NCBI GenBank assembly: GCA_964291485.2
Contig: OZ220224.1
Location: 930,001-994,000 of the forward strand
Direction of reading: 5' to 3'
Source: Kistimonas sp964291485
Lineage (GTDB): Bacteria; Pseudomonadota; Gammaproteobacteria; Pseudomonadales; Endozoicomonadaceae
DNA length: 64,000 nt
This document shows positions 9,001 to 15,784 of the stretch, one piece after another; positions within the stretch are counted from its first letter, which is position 1; every line of letters begins with the position of its first letter. The translations under genes and the position numbers were made by a program. The notes beneath the pieces were generated by a model. The model ran no database searches and was not told the origin of the DNA. It was given only the letters and a program-made list of their open reading frames with translations.

Positions 9001-10273
9001 TTACCGGTGTGATGTTTGTGGTAAGTACTTTCGTGATCGTAAAGTCCTGAAGGCACACAAACGCATCCATACTGGCGAGAAGCCTTACCTGTGTGATGTT
9101 TGTGGTAAGTTCTTTCGTGATCGTCAAGATCTGAAGGCACACAAACGCATCCATACTGGCGAGAAGCCTTACCTGTGTGATGTTTGTGGTAAGCTCTTTC
9201 GTTATCGTCAAGGTCTGAAGGCACACAGGTGCTTCCACACAGGGAGTAGGTCTTATCAGTGCAATGTTTGCCAGCAGGCATTTAGCTTGAGGTTGACGCT
9301 GCGATTACACATGTATAATCACCATATGACTAAGCGTGGTGGTCAGAGGCTAGCTCGCCAGGAAAGTATCGGCAGCGCCGGTACAATGCAAAAATGCAAG
9401 CCTGCCAATACAGATGAAAAACACTACCAATGTGAGATTTGTAATAAGCAATTCAGGCGCATCCGAAATCTGAAAATACACCTGCGGACGCATACGGGGG
9501 AGCGCCCCTATCAGTGCCTGTATTGTCAGAAGACTTTCATACAGGATAAAGATCTTAGAATACACCTGCGGATGCATAAGGGGGAGCGACCCTATCTATG
9601 CCAGTTCTGTGGGAAGATGTTCAGAGAGTCCAAAACGCTGAACACTCATCTTCGTATTCACACAGGCTCCAAGCCCTATATATGTGACGTTTGCCAGATG
9701 GCCTTTAGCGATAGCTCTGGTTTGTGGCAGCATGAAAAACGTCACCATAGCGGTGCCGCACCAAAACAGGACAGTCAGGGGGCGCCCCGACATTTGAGAA
9801 GAGGGGAACAGCCCTTATCGAACAACCGTGGGCGTATGACCAACCTCTCAGAGGAAAGCCTACTTTCTGGGGCCAGAGCCACCAGCATGGCCGATAGGCC
9901 CCATGTGTCTATAACGTTGGAACGTGTGCATCAACATCGCCAGAGCCAATATCGTTGTCATAAGTGCAACCTGTCTTTTGCAACGGATATTCTCTTAGGG
10001 GCTCATCTTTATCATGCGCATATTGAAAGGGAATTATCTTCATATCGTGAGGACCGTTCCGAGCGGGTAAGGACAGCCACGGTAACCAGCACTATGGCCA
10101 CACAGGCACAGGCTTCGCTTCCTCCTATGCCTGTCCAACCCGTGACATCCGTTGGTGGCGGTGCAGGGGCTGGGCGTGCAGTGATGGAGTATCTTAATCT
10201 GGACAATCCTCAGGAAATTATTATTAGCCTGTCTCCTGCGCCGTCAGAGCCAGAGCATGAGGATGCAGTGTAG
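5999..10273 (+). CDS. Giant C2H2 zinc-finger protein 3 (17 fingers)
   Basis: This 1424-residue protein has the family leader MSRKNAASLPPVTTSAIS. Three fingers lie at about residues 97-180 with TGDKP and TGEKP linkers. A disordered Ser/Pro/acidic region of about 680 residues follows. Then come nine consecutive fingers from about residue 860, four more from about 1142 and a last one near 1317. Nearly all keep C-x2-C-x12-H-x3-H. The central region contains a complete copy of the family tail (VISFD, PEYLD, LIIPLSPPPLNTPP near residues 490-530) and two SSKKSSP repeats, as if two family genes had fused. The protein ends EIIISLSPAPSEPEHEDAV. There is no signal peptide or membrane segment. Such arrays bind DNA, RNA or protein in eukaryotes; activity in a host nucleus is inference. 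Confidence 0.9.
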   Translation: MSRKNAASLPPVTTSAISVTVPSTTSGDSLALPSVPARQTVHVVPVSGVVTSSIQYVISSPAVYRRVQVNQPRPLMLIPPLSSVGTQPRSRVPGEPLKCFFCDKVFQLPSALTRHMRVHTGDKPFKCDVCHKAFAQAVHLKKHKRIHTGEKPYLCDVCPKAFARTEDLRKHQVTHTRKRNIRQKAVSQHSDQVGETRNPHSRISQADSRASAGPASTMVRTMAESSQAGVPRSHHEVTVSEAVASVPVASCQLSTSKSTLLSMASTTLQQSTVSIRLASRQSQAAAEEGFPVFSFEVDFGRVISPLVTDGNEAHRRSTELHTPLPFAESLTQSGLSGLNTMGSKDEDALAGADSTIQIAPVAPPRDTPKHDTALAALHITSSSPEQETGFKTDSSKKSSPTSPSPEIGFAIQPLYPDVLGGDFLERPATEGSDVEAVSLADRLGITAQVSGYRSPLCPVSGAVTEGASLARSQEVVTQLSTPSPVLSPTVISFDDDNISGAGPEYLDTSTRGRSRLIIPLSPPPLNTPPYFSESPSLADEGRLVDIRSANRASASPALPLKIPEVVTSSDSSGLDTLLSASITAQAEPVEVKPSIPSKRMPQRFDKVLTQMRETSSSDQDVSSGHTSSKKSSPQSPSLEAYYDWPTEGAELLGSDMGELFATASVNDPERDSGSGSQDSSRQEQQQEVPLSAISSDESDGGLRELSQITATPQPVEPDSQCRAVSHEFNLIEMAFREAERLTALERDEPNGAEPDATPDIVQLGHWPEDMQVDASAGPSAPAIIVPDYRAEAVPDEDPVSESRNILVSETMVADVSVTIPVDHLSVSEPVESLSGDVTLKRVTIKKDSAQRKSKPWWYRGFRCFECDVGFWSYAALGFHLANAHGSGKCCLCEVCGKTFRQLGTLKVHLRCHTGEKPFKCPVCDKTFPELSTLIVHKRCHVRENRFPCNICGKYFRDRKVLKAHKRIHTGEKPYRCAVCGKYFRDRKVLKAHERIHTGEKPYRCDVCGKYFRDRKVLKAHKRIHTGEKPYLCDVCGKFFRDRQDLKAHKRIHTGEKPYLCDVCGKLFRYRQGLKAHRCFHTGSRSYQCNVCQQAFSLRLTLRLHMYNHHMTKRGGQRLARQESIGSAGTMQKCKPANTDEKHYQCEICNKQFRRIRNLKIHLRTHTGERPYQCLYCQKTFIQDKDLRIHLRMHKGERPYLCQFCGKMFRESKTLNTHLRIHTGSKPYICDVCQMAFSDSSGLWQHEKRHHSGAAPKQDSQGAPRHLRRGEQPLSNNRGRMTNLSEESLLSGARATSMADRPHVSITLERVHQHRQSQYRCHKCNLSFATDILLGAHLYHAHIERELSSYREDRSERVRTATVTSTMATQAQASLPPMPVQPVTSVGGGAGAGRAVMEYLNLDNPQEIIISLSPAPSEPEHEDAV
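8845..9235 (+). repeat. Tandem 84-bp repeats encoding near-identical zinc fingers
   Basis: Nearly five tandem 84-base units lie inside zinc-finger gene 3, each coding for one 28-residue finger. The first three have the same finger helix (FRDRKVLKAH) and almost identical nucleotides. The fourth and fifth differ by a few substitutions (FRDRQDLKAH, FRYRQGLKAH). Nucleotide identity this high points to recent unequal exchange or slippage rather than selection on protein alone. Confidence 0.9.
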
Positions 10274-10354
10274 CAGGAGGGCATTGATCACTGATGACCA
10301 ACGGTGCAGAACTATTGAGTCAAGGATACCGGTATAGGTCATGTTGGGTAGTCA

Positions 10355-10475
10355 GACTGACGGATTGGTTAGTGACTGTAAAAAATCACATGGCAGGCTT
10401 TGAACGTTCAATCAGGCAAGGATTGCCGTTGTAAAGCAATACGGAGAGCGGGATTTTTTCATGAGTAGTAAAAAA
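10355..10475 (+). repeat. Duplicated upstream block, copy C (before zinc-finger gene 4)
   Basis: This is a more diverged copy of the block seen before genes 2 and 3. GGTTAGTGACT and CATGGCAGG are retained, followed by GGAGAGCGGGATTTTTTC and ATGAGTAGTAAAAAA. It supports the start of gene 4 at 10461. Confidence 0.55.
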
Positions 10476-12593
10476 CAGGCGTTTTCACCACTGGCCCCCA
10501 TACCGGCAACGTGTGTGACAGAACCATTGACCGAATCAAGGCGGCCCAGCCCGTCTTCATCGCTATCAGCCGGTCGCACGGTACGCATTGCACCTGGGAT
10601 CGAAACGCCGTTAAAACCGTATTCATGTGATAAATGCCAGGCGTTATTTCGCCGTGCCGCTACCTTGGCAAAACACCTGCGCACCCATACAGCGGAAGAG
10701 GCCTCCACACCTAACGCCAGTCAATCGTCATATCGCTATCGCAATACAAAAAAGACGCACAAGCGCTCTCATGATTGCATCAGCGTTTATCCCTGTGATG
10801 TCTGCAATAAAGTATTCCACTACCCTAGCCAGCTTAAGAGGCATACGTTGATTCATACGGGGGATAAACCACGGTGTTCCATTTGCCAGAAGTCATTTAG
10901 CGAAGCGTCAAAACTCAAAAAGCACATGCAGATGGTGCATGCTGGATCAGAAGGAACATTATCAGGCCCACTATTCAGCGGCGAAGTTGCAACAATGACA
11001 GGAATGCCGGTGATCACATCGCCGTCTGCCCCTGGAGTAGCTATTCCATCGGCTCCTACGCTTTCAAGTCTGGGGCTTCTGAGCGTATCATTTTCTCAAA
11101 CCGGATCCTCTAACGACCATCCATTCCCTGAATACCAACAGAGCTTTAAGGCTAACAGCGGGATACCGACGTGTCGGCAACAGTCCTTTCCGACGCTGAG
11201 ACAGCAGTTAACTCGAGAAAAAACAACCACGGAGACGCGGCCAACCTCCATCTTGAGCACAGACGCATTTGCACAAAGTCTACGTATCATGACATTTGAT
11301 GACCTGCTGGACGAAGTAGATGCAGGGGGGAGTTGTAACGATGGCGGTTCCCGTTTTGAACAAGTGCGATTGGAATCAGCACGATTACATACACCTGTTT
11401 TGTCATTTGAATGCGGTCTGCTACCCAGCACGGAGGGTAGGAACACTGTATGTTCGAATAATGAGGTTATTTCTCCTGTGAAATCTTTTCCTCCCATATC
11501 GAGGAGCTTGTTGCCACAGGCGGTCACTTCGCCATCGTCTTTATCGCGATCCGCCGACCATCGAACGAAAAAAACCTCAACGACAGCTATCAAAGCCACG
11601 GCTACACAGACAATGAGTACTCCTGGTGCCCCCATTTTGTCTGATAGATTTTTGACAGAAGCCTGTAGCACATCTCCGCACAGGGAAGACGTGACTCTCT
11701 GGGGTGAGTCGTCAAATACGGCTTTGCTACCACCTTTAGCCCAACCATGCGATTTTGATTTTCAGGCATATTCAACGGATGTGGGTGATGACGATTTGTG
11801 GACGTTTGTGACGGAGCCCTTTGAGAAGGTATCGGTTGCTAGCCCTGTGAGCGGGCCCGACAGTGTATCGACAAGAGAGAAGAAAAAAAAAGATATTGGG
11901 CACGCACACTTGAAGCAGGATTATGGTTCACACGATCAACCCTATAAGAGTCACGATATCATTACAGCACCCTACACGTGCGATATCTGCAAAAAGGGCT
12001 TTACCCGGAAAGGTCACATGAAACGGCACAAGCATATTCATACAGGCAAGAAGCCCTTCGCGTGCGACCTCTGTAACAAAACCTTTACCCGCAAGTACGA
12101 TTTAAAGAGACATTGGCGCATTCACTCTGGGCTTAAGCCCTACCAATGTGATCTCTGTGGTGACGATTTTAACCGGAAAGACGCCCTTGAAGGGCACAAG
12201 AAGCGTATCCATTCTGGTGAAAGGCTTACAGGTTCTCAGAGCAAAATCGCGGCCGATTCTTCACTGGAGCCTCCTGTCGCAGTGTGTTCTCAAGCGGATG
12301 ACTCGTTGGATAGCCAGTGGCCGACTGCACATGTTCTGATATATCAGATACCTACCGCAAGCTGTCAGATGAATACGACAATGTCAGGGAGTTTTGCTTC
12401 AACGCCGGTTTTACAGCAACACTCCACACTCGAAGAAGATTCAGCATTGGTGAATGACATGCTATTGATTGCTCGGATGCAACCTGACATTAGATTGCCT
12501 GTGATAGAAACCATCAATAATCCATCGCCGGAGTATATTGATCTAACCCTTCCTGGTCAGCTGGCTATTCCCTTGTCACCACCAAGGCAATAG
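10461..12593 (+). CDS. C2H2 zinc-finger protein 4 (six fingers)
   Basis: This 710-residue paralogue has the leader MSSKKQAFSPLAPIPATCVT. Three fingers lie at about residues 53-160 (YSCDKC, YPCDVC, RCSIC), then a linker of about 340 residues rich in Ser/Thr/Pro. Three more fingers follow at about residues 503-590 (YTCDIC, FACDLC, YQCDLC). Linkers are TGDKP, TGKKP and SGLKP. A lysine cluster (REKKKKD) precedes the second group and could serve as a nuclear localisation signal. The C-terminus is PEYIDLTLPGQLAIPLSPPRQ-like, the clearest short version of the family tail. It has no secretion signal that I recognise. It probably shares ancestry and role with the three genes upstream. Confidence 0.87.
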   Translation: MSSKKQAFSPLAPIPATCVTEPLTESRRPSPSSSLSAGRTVRIAPGIETPLKPYSCDKCQALFRRAATLAKHLRTHTAEEASTPNASQSSYRYRNTKKTHKRSHDCISVYPCDVCNKVFHYPSQLKRHTLIHTGDKPRCSICQKSFSEASKLKKHMQMVHAGSEGTLSGPLFSGEVATMTGMPVITSPSAPGVAIPSAPTLSSLGLLSVSFSQTGSSNDHPFPEYQQSFKANSGIPTCRQQSFPTLRQQLTREKTTTETRPTSILSTDAFAQSLRIMTFDDLLDEVDAGGSCNDGGSRFEQVRLESARLHTPVLSFECGLLPSTEGRNTVCSNNEVISPVKSFPPISRSLLPQAVTSPSSLSRSADHRTKKTSTTAIKATATQTMSTPGAPILSDRFLTEACSTSPHREDVTLWGESSNTALLPPLAQPCDFDFQAYSTDVGDDDLWTFVTEPFEKVSVASPVSGPDSVSTREKKKKDIGHAHLKQDYGSHDQPYKSHDIITAPYTCDICKKGFTRKGHMKRHKHIHTGKKPFACDLCNKTFTRKYDLKRHWRIHSGLKPYQCDLCGDDFNRKDALEGHKKRIHSGERLTGSQSKIAADSSLEPPVAVCSQADDSLDSQWPTAHVLIYQIPTASCQMNTTMSGSFASTPVLQQHSTLEEDSALVNDMLLIARMQPDIRLPVIETINNPSPEYIDLTLPGQLAIPLSPPRQ

Positions 12594-13150
12594 ACGGGTT
12601 CATCGTCAGAAAACGAAGCGGCATAAGCCGGAGGATTGTTACTGACGTGATGCCATCGCGTGGCAGGCTTCCAGTTCTTTATCTAAACAACCCACGTTGT
12701 CAGGACACGGGCTTTCACAACACACTAAACCTTCAGGTTGTTCTCTCAACAGAGCTCGGGGACGATGTTTTTAATGGGCGGGAACAATTCTTATGTTGTT
12801 TCTTACCGTTAGTTGTTTTGACACCTGTGTTGCCTCTTTCATTAACGAACGTACTTTCATAGCGACTGATACTGATGATATGCGCATCATCAACCCCCGT
12901 TCTACTACCAGCTGGAGAGCGACTTTCAGTAAAGCGTTGGTCGATCTCACTTCGAAAATGCAAGAGTTCAACGGCTATGGACTGTTTTTGATGTAAAAGC
13001 AGGGCGGGGCAATATCACCAGCCAGACGCTGGGCAGGGGGCGGATGACTGCTATCAGTGCTGCTGTCGGAAGTGCGGATCAGGGCGCTTTTTTGACCGAG
13101 CAAAGCCAGAGTATGAAGACTTAAGCATTTCGATAAGTTGCAAATTATTT
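12594..13150 (+). other. Non-coding stretch with gene relics after the zinc-finger cluster
   Basis: No intact gene is supported here. Around 12640-12680, GTTACTGACGTGATGCC followed by CGTGGCAGGCTT faintly resembles the family upstream block, as if a fifth copy had been lost. From about 12985 to 13123 an open frame without a start reads TVFDVKAGRGNITSQTLGRG and ends SQSMKT before a stop. It looks like the 3' end of an unrelated, otherwise deleted gene that I cannot identify. Confidence 0.4.
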
Positions 13151-13168
13151 GTTATGTTATAACATTTC
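13151..13168. promoter_or_regulatory. Putative Zur operator
   Basis: GTTATGTTATAACATTTC is a near-perfect palindrome with the core ATGTTATAACAT, matching the general form of gammaproteobacterial Zur boxes. It lies 30 bases upstream of the MerC-like gene and in front of a Zur/Fur-family repressor gene. It probably represses this locus when zinc is sufficient. The assignment rests on pattern and context only. Confidence 0.72.
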
Positions 13169-13197
13169 GCAAAAGTAACGTAAGGTTTCTGCTGCTC

Positions 13198-13587
13198 ATG
13201 CAAAATATGCAAAGTACATTAGACAAACTGGCAATTGGTATTTCCTTCGTTTGTATTGCTCACTGTTTCCTCTTGCCTGTGCTGCTGGTGATGTTTCCAG
13301 TGGTTTTTGCGCTGCCGCTGGAAGGAGAATCGTTTCACCAGCTGCTGGTGCTTTTGGTGTTGCCCACCAGCCTGATTGCATTAATAACAGGTTGTCGTAA
13401 GCATAATCGAAATGCTGTGTTGTTCTGGGGGATTAGTGGCTTATCCATTGTTTTGTTTGCGGCATTGTTTGGGCACGACACGGTTGGTGAGCTTGGAGAA
13501 AAGATTCTCACACTGGTTGGTTCGCTGATGGTTGCCTGGGGGCACTTTAAAAATTACCGTCTTTGCCGCTCCAGTCATTGTCACTGA
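13198..13587 (+). CDS. MerC-domain membrane protein
   Basis: This protein of about 129 residues has four predicted transmembrane helices. The first contains CIAHCFLLPVL, a cysteine pair typical of the MerC family of metal-binding inner-membrane proteins. It ends in a short His/Cys tail (CRSSHCH). The ATG at 13198 is preferred over the upstream start at 13138, because the latter would put the Zur-like operator inside the gene. It is first in a run with zur, a DUF1007 gene and a NicO transporter, so zinc rather than mercury is the likely substrate. No mer regulator or reductase is nearby. Confidence 0.75.
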   Translation: MQNMQSTLDKLAIGISFVCIAHCFLLPVLLVMFPVVFALPLEGESFHQLLVLLVLPTSLIALITGCRKHNRNAVLFWGISGLSIVLFAALFGHDTVGELGEKILTLVGSLMVAWGHFKNYRLCRSSHCH

Positions 13588-13641
13588 TAGCGCTTTGAAA
13601 CGGCTTGGCTGTTTCCTGCTCCAAGTGTGAGGATACTTGAT

Positions 13642-14097
13642 ATGCATTTGCTACCCGAAGTTATCAGTCATCTTGAGCAGCGTTGCGGAAGTAAAGGGGG
13701 GCGCCTGACCAGAAAGCGGAAGGTTGTGTTATCCAGCCTGCTGCTGATGGATAAGGCTGCGTCGGCTTATGAGCTGGAAGCGTTTTGTCGGCAACAGGGT
13801 GAAGATATTTCGGTCATGTCTGTATATCGAAGTCTGGAGTACTTACAGGCTCACCAGCTGGTTCATAAACTGAATGTGACTAATAAATATGTGGTGTGCT
13901 GTGATCTGGCCGGTCATCACCATGGGGTGACCCAGTTTCTGGTATGTCAGCATTGTCTTAAAGTGAAAGAGGTCGCTTTAAGCCAGCAGGCGATTCAAAA
14001 GATAATTGGTGATGTCGAAAGCGAAGGTTTCCAGTTGGTTGATTCTCAGGTGGAAATCAGTTGTGTTTGTGAAGGTTGTGTTAGCTGTGTGGTTTAG
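13642..14097 (+). CDS. zur: Fur-family transcriptional repressor, probably Zur
   Basis: This 151-residue Fur-fold regulator has an N-terminal winged helix (RLTRKRKVVLSSLL, then SVMSVYRSLEYL as recognition region) and a C-terminal metal-binding dimerisation domain with CDLAGHHHG. The structural zinc site is formed by CQHC and CVCEGC. The YRSLEYL segment and His-rich HHHG suit Zur better than Fur or PerR. The ATG at 13642 is preferred to an in-frame GTG at 13627, because GAGGA sits eight bases upstream of it. The gene follows the MerC-like gene and overlaps the DUF1007 gene, so it is probably autoregulated through the upstream operator. Confidence 0.85.
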   Translation: MHLLPEVISHLEQRCGSKGGRLTRKRKVVLSSLLLMDKAASAYELEAFCRQQGEDISVMSVYRSLEYLQAHQLVHKLNVTNKYVVCCDLAGHHHGVTQFLVCQHCLKVKEVALSQQAIQKIIGDVESEGFQLVDSQVEISCVCEGCVSCVV

Positions 14098-14749
14098 AGG
14101 GTTGTGTCACAGTGTCATCACTTGTGCCCTGACATTGTTCGTGTCGCCGGGTGTGTATGCTCACCCTCACAGCTGGATTGATTTGCAAACCACTTTTTTT
14201 CTGAATGAGTTCGGTAAGTTGACCCGAATTGCACAGAAATGGCAGTTTGATGCCTATTACTCCGTCATGACCTTGTCTGATCTGAAAAAGGAATACGGTG
14301 ATGAAAGGGCAGGCTTGCAAATGATGGCTGCCAGGATGGTAAAAAATCTGGCGTCCTATCACTATTTTTCAGACCTCCGTATTGATGGCGTTAAGGTGCC
14401 TGTCAATGTTCCCAGTGAGCACACCTTAAAAAAGGTCGAGAGTGATGGGCAGAACTATCTTCAGCTGGAGATGGTGTTTGATTTTGAGACCGGCGTTACG
14501 TTGAACCACTCCACATTGGCCTGGCAGGTATTTGACCCTACTTATTATATCGCCATGGAATATGCCGGTGATGATCAAGTCAAGCTGGTAGTCCAGAGTG
14601 ATTTGGACTGTCAGAAAAAACGAACCATTCCGGAGCCATCGAATGAACTGCTCAATTATGCCCTTAGTCTTGATCGTAATGAAAAAGGCTCGGATGGTTT
14701 AGGACGTCAGTTTGCTGAAACCGTTGAAATTCGTTGTTTGCCGTTATGA
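14087..14749 (+). CDS. DUF1007 family periplasmic protein
   Basis: This is a DUF1007 protein, a family usually encoded beside NicO-type metal transporters and thought to be their periplasmic partner. A signal peptide (CHSVITCALTLFVSPGVYA) precedes AHPHSWIDLQT, the family N-terminal His motif that could bind zinc or nickel directly after cleavage. The start is uncertain. GTG at 14087, overlapping the zur stop, gives a sensible signal peptide, and the longer frame from 14006 would lie largely within zur. The gene ends nine bases before the transporter gene, indicating translational coupling in one operon. Confidence 0.8.
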   Translation: MWFRGLCHSVITCALTLFVSPGVYAHPHSWIDLQTTFFLNEFGKLTRIAQKWQFDAYYSVMTLSDLKKEYGDERAGLQMMAARMVKNLASYHYFSDLRIDGVKVPVNVPSEHTLKKVESDGQNYLQLEMVFDFETGVTLNHSTLAWQVFDPTYYIAMEYAGDDQVKLVVQSDLDCQKKRTIPEPSNELLNYALSLDRNEKGSDGLGRQFAETVEIRCLPL

Positions 14750-14758
14750 GAGAGAAAA

Positions 14759-15739
14759 ATGGTTTCACCCAAGGTAAGTAACTGGAAAGTCTGTCTCAAA
14801 CAACGAATAGGCTTAGTGCTGTTTTGTCTATTACTGGTTGCCTTGGTTTCCGCGTACTGGCAGTGGGATGGCATTGTCCAATATATTGTGACTCTGCAAA
14901 AAGAACTCCACGGGTTGCTGGCGCGTCATATCCTGGCCATTTCCAAGGATACAGACGGTTTTGGTAGTTCATTGATTGCTTTGAGTTTTGGTTATGGCGT
15001 GTTTCATGCCATTGGCCCTGGTCATGGTAAAGCCATTATTGTGACCTACCTGGCGACCCATAAGGAGAAAACGTCCAAAGGCATTATTATGTCGTTTGCT
15101 GCGGCCATGATGCAGGCATTGGTGGCGATTATTCTGGTTACTGTACTTGCTGAGATTTTGCAGTATAAGTTTTCTCAGGTGCGTGACTATGGCGGTGACA
15201 TTGCTGTGGCGAGTTACGTACTCGTCATCATTCTGGGACTCATGTTGTTTCTGAAAACCGGCTATCGGCTGGTAAAGTCTGGTCTGGCCTTCTCAAAAGC
15301 GCATGATGAGCATGCTTCTCATCATGATCACCATCATCACCATGGCAGTTGTGGATGTAACCATGCGTATGTCCCTGATGATAAGCAAACATTTTTTGAA
15401 ACGGTGATGGTAGTTTTGTCCATGGGGATGAGGCCATGTTCAGGTGCCATCGTTGTGCTGATATATGCTCATTTGGTGGGTGTCTATTTCTATGGAATGT
15501 TGTCGACAATTTTGATGGGTGTTGGCACCGGGCTTTCTGTTTGCTTACTTGCGGTTATTGCACAGTCTGCACGCTCATGGCTCGAAAAGGTGATTATCAG
15601 AAAAGAAAATGATAGCTGGCTTTCAAGGTTACCAATAACCGACTATGTGCGATTACTAGGTGGGATTATTTTAATTTTTCTCGGGTGGAGTTTTTATAAT
15701 GCTGCTTCGATTGCAATGACCAATCATCCATTGCTTTGA
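14759..15739 (+). CDS. NicO/RcnA-type divalent metal transporter
   Basis: This 326-residue inner-membrane protein has about six or seven transmembrane helices. It carries HAIGPGHGKAIIVTYLATHK, the NicO/RcnA family signature, and GMRPCSGAIVVLIYA later on. A cytoplasmic loop near residues 180-203 is histidine-rich (EHASHHDHHHHHGSCGCNH) and probably binds metal. The family includes nickel/cobalt efflux and uptake proteins. The Zur operator, zur gene and DUF1007 partner suggest a zinc role here, but the substrate and direction cannot be read from sequence. The ATG follows GAGAGAG. Confidence 0.85.
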   Translation: MVSPKVSNWKVCLKQRIGLVLFCLLLVALVSAYWQWDGIVQYIVTLQKELHGLLARHILAISKDTDGFGSSLIALSFGYGVFHAIGPGHGKAIIVTYLATHKEKTSKGIIMSFAAAMMQALVAIILVTVLAEILQYKFSQVRDYGGDIAVASYVLVIILGLMLFLKTGYRLVKSGLAFSKAHDEHASHHDHHHHHGSCGCNHAYVPDDKQTFFETVMVVLSMGMRPCSGAIVVLIYAHLVGVYFYGMLSTILMGVGTGLSVCLLAVIAQSARSWLEKVIIRKENDSWLSRLPITDYVRLLGGIILIFLGWSFYNAASIAMTNHPLL

Positions 15740-15784
15740 GTAATTTGACAAACGCTCTATCGATAAAAAATAGATGGTATTTCA

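Noticed and set aside
8845..9235. Regularly spaced direct repeats that might suggest a CRISPR array
   Set aside because: The units are head-to-tail with no spacers, have an 84-base period and are in frame within a coding region, so they are protein-coding tandem repeats.
8612..9281. Two long minus-strand open frames (208 and 153 codons) with a striking repeated protein pattern
   Set aside because: They are exact antisense shadows of the 84-bp zinc-finger repeats. The repetition comes from the plus-strand gene, and there is no ribosome binding site or domain.
127..12593. Zinc-finger cluster as eukaryotic contamination or misassembly
   Set aside because: The genes have bacterial-style ribosome binding sites and no introns, contain a bacterial IS3 element, and run directly into a bacterial zinc locus and parE. 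Contamination would need a chimeric join that I cannot see, though reads should confirm it.
12733..12971. Overlapping 66-76 codon minus-strand frames
   Set aside because: The composition is not gene-like, there is no start signal, and no family could be named. A transposase relic was considered but no catalytic motif is visible.
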